A DNA stretch of 64,000 nt from the NCBI RefSeq assembly GCF_014931375.1, contig NZ_CP063117.1, positions 1,302,501 to 1,366,500 of the forward strand. Direction: 5' to 3'. Shown one piece after another: positions 60,267-64,000 of the stretch (positions are counted from its first letter, which is position 1; each line of letters opens with the position of its first letter). The DNA comes from Haemophilus parainfluenzae. Lineage in GTDB: Bacteria > Pseudomonadota > Gammaproteobacteria > Enterobacterales > Pasteurellaceae. Under the pieces are notes generated by a model. The model was given only the letters and a program-made list of their open reading frames with translations, ran no database searches and was not told the origin of the DNA. The translations under genes and the position numbers were made by a program.

Positions 60267-60302
60267 AATGAATCCTTTGGGTTGAGCGAAATAAAAGTGG
60301 AT

Positions 60303-60326
60303 ATATTGTAGCCCGAAATACAATAT
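60303..60326. promoter_or_regulatory. Perfect inverted repeat upstream of moeA
   Basis: ATATTGTA-8 bases-TACAATAT (60303-60310, 60319-60326) in the moeA-folE divergent region. It lies 37 bases upstream of the moeA ATG. It may be an operator, but the sequence does not match the E. coli ModE site well enough to name. Confidence 0.45.
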
Positions 60327-60421
60327 GAAGGAAATTAATAAATTAGGGTGATTTTTCGCATTTTACGAATAATTCATCTTTTGCTAAAATGACGCATTAT
60401 TTTTTTATAAATGGAAAGTGA

Positions 60422-61078
60422 ATGAACGCTATTTCACCTGATGCGGAAAGTGTCCGCCGCGCCTTGGTAGCCAAAGGCATCGAAACACCAATGATTGATC
60501 CGACTCAATGTAAAGATGAGCGCCGTGCAGCGATTGCTTCGCATATGCGTGAAGTGATGAAATTGATTGGATTAGATCTGCGTGATGATAGCTTAGAAGA
60601 AACGCCAAATCGTTTAGCTAAAATGTTTATTGATGAAATTTTCAGTGGAATGGATTATGCCAATTTCCCGAAAATGACGAAAATCAAAAACCAAATGAAA
60701 GTGAGCGAAATGGTGCAGGTGAATGACATCACCTTGACCAGTACTTGCGAACATCATTTTGTGACGATTGATGGTAATGTCGCCGTCGCATATTACCCGA
60801 AAGATTGGGTGATTGGCTTGTCTAAAATCAATCGCATTGTGGCATTTTTTGCGCAACGTCCACAAGTACAAGAGCGCTTAACTGAACAGCTTTTAACGGC
60901 ATTTCAAACGATTTTAGAAACCGATGATGTGGCAGTTTATGTGAAAGCGACACATTTCTGTGTGAAAGCGCGTGGGGTAAAAGATACTCACAGCTATACC
61001 GTGACATCAGCCTATGGCGGGGTCTTTTTAGAAGATCGCGAAACTCGCAAAGAATTTTTATCTTCGATTCAGAAATAA
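60422..61078 (+). CDS. folE: GTP cyclohydrolase I FolE
   Basis: A 218-residue enzyme converting GTP to dihydroneopterin triphosphate for folate. Zinc ligands occur in [14 protein letters not shown] (Cys, His) and HFCVKARGV (Cys). [17 protein letters not shown] and [11 protein letters not shown] are also conserved. Length matches E. coli FolE (222). It is divergent from moeA and followed by a strong terminator. Confidence 0.97.
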   Translation: MNAISPDAESVRRALVAKGIETPMIDPTQCKDERRAAIASHMREVMKLIGLDLRDDSLEETPNRLAKMFIDEIFSGMDYANFPKMTKIKNQMKVSEMVQVNDITLTSTCEHHFVTIDGNVAVAYYPKDWVIGLSKINRIVAFFAQRPQVQERLTEQLLTAFQTILETDDVAVYVKATHFCVKARGVKDTHSYTVTSAYGGVFLEDRETRKEFLSSIQK

Positions 61079-61112
61079 CGAAAAAAGCACCGAGCATTCG
61101 GTGCTTTTTTGT
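61079..61112 (+). terminator. Rho-independent terminator after folE
   Basis: AAAAAAGCACCGA and TCGGTGCTTTTTT form a near-perfect stem with a 5' A run and 3' T run. Confidence 0.9.
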
Positions 61113-61189
61113 TTATTAATTGTACGGATATAAGTTAAAATCAGCCTTTTCATTTTTTATTTCGATTTTTATTTTTCTTGAGGATTTTC

Positions 61190-62387
61190 ATGGCGAAAGC
61201 TAATTCAAAACTTTTTCTTGTGTTATTACTCGGTGTCCTTTCAGCCTTTGGTCCGTTTGTGGTGGATCTTTATTTACCTTCTTTGCCACAACTTGCTACC
61301 TTCTTTGCCACAACTTGCTACCTTTTTTGAAACAAGTGCTTCAATGACACAACTTACGCTCACCACTGCCATGATTGGTCTAGCGGTGGGGCAGTTACTT
61401 CTTGGTCCTCTCAGTGACAAATTTGGGCGAAAAATTCCGCTTATTATTTCATTGGTCATTTATATTATCAGCACGGTCTTAATCGTTTATGCACCAAATA
61501 TTGAAGCGATGATTGTCTTGCGTGTGATTCAAGGGCTTTCTTCAGCAGGAAGTGTGGTTATTTCTCGTGCGGTCGCAACGGATCTGTATCGAGGCCGTGA
61601 AATGACTCGTTTCTTTGGTTTATTAATGACAATTAACGGACTCGCCCCAATTATTTCACCAATCCTTGGTAGTTTATTGTTGGAATACATCAGTTGGAAA
61701 GGCGTATTTGTTTTCCTTGCATTGATTGGTGTGATTGTTTTGTTTTTCTGTTTCCGTTTAAAAGAAAGCTTGAATGTCAAAAATCGCTTACAAGGTTCAA
61801 TATTTTCCACCTTTTTGACTTTTGGTGTGATTATCAAAAATCGCTTATTTATGAGCTATGTAGGAATTCAAAGTTTCTTGCTTGGTTCCATGTTTGCCTA
61901 TATTGCGGCTTCGCCATTTATTTTCCAAAGCTTCTATGGGTTGAGTGCATTTATCTTTAGTTTATGTTTTGGTGCAAATGGGGCAGCGTTAGTCATTGGA
62001 GCAAATATTGGCGGTAAATTGCCAAATCGTCAGGCTTTAGCAATTGGCGTATTGGCTTTTGTGGTTGCTGCACTTTATACCATTGCGGTATTGATTATTC
62101 AGCCATACTGGTTATTTGTTGAAATCGGTTTCTTTGCCATGTTGTTATTAATGGGTATTACTTTCCCTGCGATTTCTACTTTAGCGATGGAAAGTGAGCG
62201 TCAATATGCAGGTAGTGCTTCTGCATTATTAGGTTTTGCCCCCTTCTTCTTAGGTGGCGTAGTCTCTCCGCTAGTGGGTATCGGCAATATTTTCTATTCA
62301 ACTGCGTTAGTGATTTTAGCTTGTGGAGTATTGGGACTTGCTATCTATTGGTCGATTCGTCATAAAATCCCAACTTTAGCAGAGTAG
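61190..62387 (+). pseudogene. Bcr/CflA-type MFS drug efflux gene, frameshifted by a 22-bp tandem duplication
   Basis: The gene opens at ATG 61190 (GAGG 6 bases upstream) with MAKANSKLFLVLLLGVLSAF...VVDLYLPSLPQLATFF, then reads into TGA at 61328-61330 after 46 codons. A 22-base unit is present twice in tandem (61280-61301, 61302-61323). Removing one copy restores a single frame of 391 codons, in which LPQLATFF is followed by ETSASMTQLTLTTAMIG. The remainder is a complete MFS core (GPLSDKFGRKIPLI loop, 12 helices). Because 22 is not a multiple of 3, the duplication shifts the frame. The downstream part can be read only from unlikely internal starts. A sequencing or assembly artefact is possible. 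Confidence 0.88.
61277..61323. repeat. 22-bp perfect tandem duplication in the MFS gene
   Basis: TCTTTGCCACAACTTGCTAC (first 20 of the 22-base unit) occurs twice in direct succession at 61280 and 61302. It is the sole cause of the frameshift. Confidence 0.9.
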
Positions 62388-62424
62388 AGAGAAGTGCGGC
62401 CATTTTTGATGGTGTTTTAAAAAA

Positions 62425-62459
62425 GAAAAAGGCGAACATCCATTTGTTCGCCTTTTGTT
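62425..62459. terminator. Bidirectional terminator (MFS gene / aroA)
   Basis: AAAAGGCGAACA and TGTTCGCCTTTT pair around TCCATT, with A and T runs, between converging genes. Confidence 0.87.
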
Positions 62460-62467
62460 ATTCAGTT

Positions 62468-63766
62468 TTAGCTTCGAACACTTAATTTTTCAAATTCGTC
62501 GAAGAATGTTGGGAACGTTTTAGCCGTACATTTGGGATCTAAAATCGTGACAGGTGTATCTGATAATGCAATCAAGGCGAAGCACATTGCCATGCGATGA
62601 TCGTTATAGGTCTCAATTTCGGCATGCTTAAATTGGGAGAGCGCAAGTGGTTGAATTCGAATAAAATCTTCACCTTCTTCAACGTCTGCACCGACTTTTC
62701 GCAATTCAGTCGCCATTGCAGCAAGGCGATCAGTTTCTTTCACACGCCAGTTATAAATATTGCGAATAACGGTTTCACCTTTTGCAAATAAGGCGGTTGT
62801 GGCAATCGTCATGGCTGCATCAGGAATGTGGTTCATATCCATATCAATGCCGTGGAGCTCAGCTTGTTCTGCTTGAATAAAATCTTCACCCCAAGTTATT
62901 TTAGCGCCCATTTTTTCTAGCACATCGGCAAATAGGCGGTCGCCTTGAATGGAATGTTTGCCAATTCCTGTCACTTTTACGTTGCCTTTAATTGCGGCAG
63001 CGGCAAGGAAATAAGAGGCAGATGAGGCATCACCTTCTACCATGTATTTACCCGGTGAGACATAGGATTGGTTACCTTTCACCTTAAACACTTGATAATC
63101 TTGATTTTCAACCGAAACACCAAAATCTTTCATCATGGCGAGAGTGATATCAATATAAGGTTTTGAGACTAGATCACCTATAATATGGATATCTAAATCG
63201 CCTTCAGCAAGTGGTGCAGCCATTAAAAGTGCGGTCAAAAATTGAGAAGAAATTGAACCGTCAATTTCAACTACGCCACCTTTAATCCCTTGATTGCGAA
63301 TTGCAAGCGGTGGGTAGCCGTCATTTTCTAAATAACGAACATCGGCACCCGCTTGAAGAAGCGCATCAACCAAATGTTTGATTGGGCGCTCTTTCATACG
63401 AGGTTCACCAGTCAAAATAACTTCGCTTTCTGTTTTGCCTTTTAAACAAAGCGCTGCTGTTAAAGGACGCATGGCCGTACCGGCATTACCGAGAAAAAGT
63501 GATAAGCCATTTTCAACCTGAAATGCACCGCCTAAGCCTTCAACTTTGCAGCAAGTTTTGTCTTCAGATAGTTGGTAATTCACCCCTAACGCTTTGAGGG
63601 CGTTTAACATATGGCGAATGTCATCACTGTCTAATAGGTTAGTGACGGTTGTGGTGCCTTTAGCCAATGCAGCTAATAATAATGCACGGTTTGATAAGCT
63701 TTTCGACCCCGGTAAGTTGATTTCACCTTCAATACGGGAAATTGGTTCTAACGTGATCGCTTTCAT
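62468..63766 (-). CDS. aroA: 3-phosphoshikimate 1-carboxyvinyltransferase (EPSP synthase)
   Basis: A 432-residue class I EPSP synthase of the shikimate pathway. [20 protein letters not shown] is the shikimate-3-phosphate site, [15 protein letters not shown] and [13 protein letters not shown] are the phosphoenolpyruvate loops, and NDHRMAM closes the C-terminal part. The conserved glycine of [10 protein letters not shown] is present, as in the glyphosate-sensitive class. Length matches E. coli AroA (427). Its ATG overlaps the purU stop by one base (TAATG). Confidence 0.97.
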   Translation of the reverse strand: MKAITLEPISRIEGEINLPGSKSLSNRALLLAALAKGTTTVTNLLDSDDIRHMLNALKALGVNYQLSEDKTCCKVEGLGGAFQVENGLSLFLGNAGTAMRPLTAALCLKGKTESEVILTGEPRMKERPIKHLVDALLQAGADVRYLENDGYPPLAIRNQGIKGGVVEIDGSISSQFLTALLMAAPLAEGDLDIHIIGDLVSKPYIDITLAMMKDFGVSVENQDYQVFKVKGNQSYVSPGKYMVEGDASSASYFLAAAAIKGNVKVTGIGKHSIQGDRLFADVLEKMGAKITWGEDFIQAEQAELHGIDMDMNHIPDAAMTIATTALFAKGETVIRNIYNWRVKETDRLAAMATELRKVGADVEEGEDFIRIQPLALSQFKHAEIETYNDHRMAMCFALIALSDTPVTILDPKCTAKTFPTFFDEFEKLSVRS

Positions 63767-64000
63767 TACAAGACCACCGTTTTGTTTTTATAGACAAAAA
63801 TACGATCGTGTAAGGCAAGATCAAGTGCACGGCTTAATACGGTTTTTTCCACATCACGCCCCGCACGCATCATGGCATCGGCAGAGTAGGTGTGATCCAC
63901 ATTAATCACATTTTGCATAATGATCGGACCTTGATCTAATTCATTGTTAATGAAGTGAGCTGTTGCACCAATAATTTTTACGCCACGTTCATAGGCTTGT
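63766..64000 (-). CDS. purU: Formyltetrahydrofolate deformylase PurU, C-terminal part (5' end outside window)
   Basis: The last 77 or so codons, ending in [40 protein letters not shown] and [17 protein letters not shown] are the C-terminal end of the formyl-transferase-like hydrolase domain with the conserved catalytic-region motif (GATAHFI...LDQGPII). The enzyme releases formate from 10-formyl-THF for purine synthesis. The stop codon overlaps the aroA start, so the two genes are translationally coupled. Confidence 0.93.
   Translation of the reverse strand, partial: QAYERGVKIIGATAHFINNELDQGPIIMQNVINVDHTYSADAMMRAGRDVEKTVLSRALDLALHDRIFVYKNKTVVL

Overview
The window looks like chromosomal DNA from a Haemophilus species (Pasteurellaceae, Hin subclade), most likely H. 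parainfluenzae or a close relative. The evidence is the moderately AT-rich base composition, dozens of copies of the 9-base uptake signal AAGTGCGGT (or its complement ACCGCACTT), many of them as inverted pairs forming terminators, an ArcB without a PAS domain, and local gene orders typical of Haemophilus (ribA/pgpB, bcr-rsuA, lpoA-yraN-diaA-dolP next to rsmI, moeB-moeA/folE, aroA-purU). The species call is inference.

Layout. 1-1400 is the end of an rRNA operon (3' part of 23S, then 5S and a terminator). 1458-8796 holds arcB, tmcA with a coupled 57-residue protein, and mfd. 8848-15474 reads leftward as parE-nirK-parC-gltS, with a complete copper nitrite reductase gene between the two topoisomerase IV genes. 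15670-23389 has queC behind a preQ1-type riboswitch, a tiny lipoprotein gene, ribA/pgpB, nagK, an alanine/sodium symporter, bcr, rsuA and a DUF1919-like gene. 23588-35228 contains a short malic enzyme, an LtaS-like sulfatase, ytfE, a YafD-like protein, pepA, lptFG, fbp and a patatin-like lipoprotein.

35259-39048 is the clearest foreign segment: a 3.79-kb ISL3-family unit with imperfect terminal inverted repeats and a perfect 8-bp target duplication (AAAATTAT). It carries a Gram-positive-type merR-merA operon and a transposase gene broken by a nonsense codon. It landed in the loop of an uptake-sequence hairpin downstream of the patatin gene.

39218-64000 returns to core genome: a MetE-C-like methyltransferase under a MetJ-type operator, lysS, nrdAB under paired NrdR boxes, the dolP-diaA-yraN-lpoA cluster opposite rsmI, tldD, pntAB, a tandemly duplicated lipoprotein gene, yedF-yedE, a small membrane protein, moeB-moeA/folE, an MFS gene frameshifted by a 22-bp tandem duplication, aroA, and the 3' end of purU.

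Most genes are housekeeping: respiration and redox (ArcB, PntAB, NirK, YtfE), envelope assembly (LptFG, LpoA, DolP), DNA metabolism and repair (ParCE, Mfd, NrdAB), RNA modification (TmcA, RsuA, RsmI, QueC) and cofactors (RibA, FolE, MoeAB). Several intergenic regions carry recognisable operators (FNR, MetJ, NrdR, MerR).
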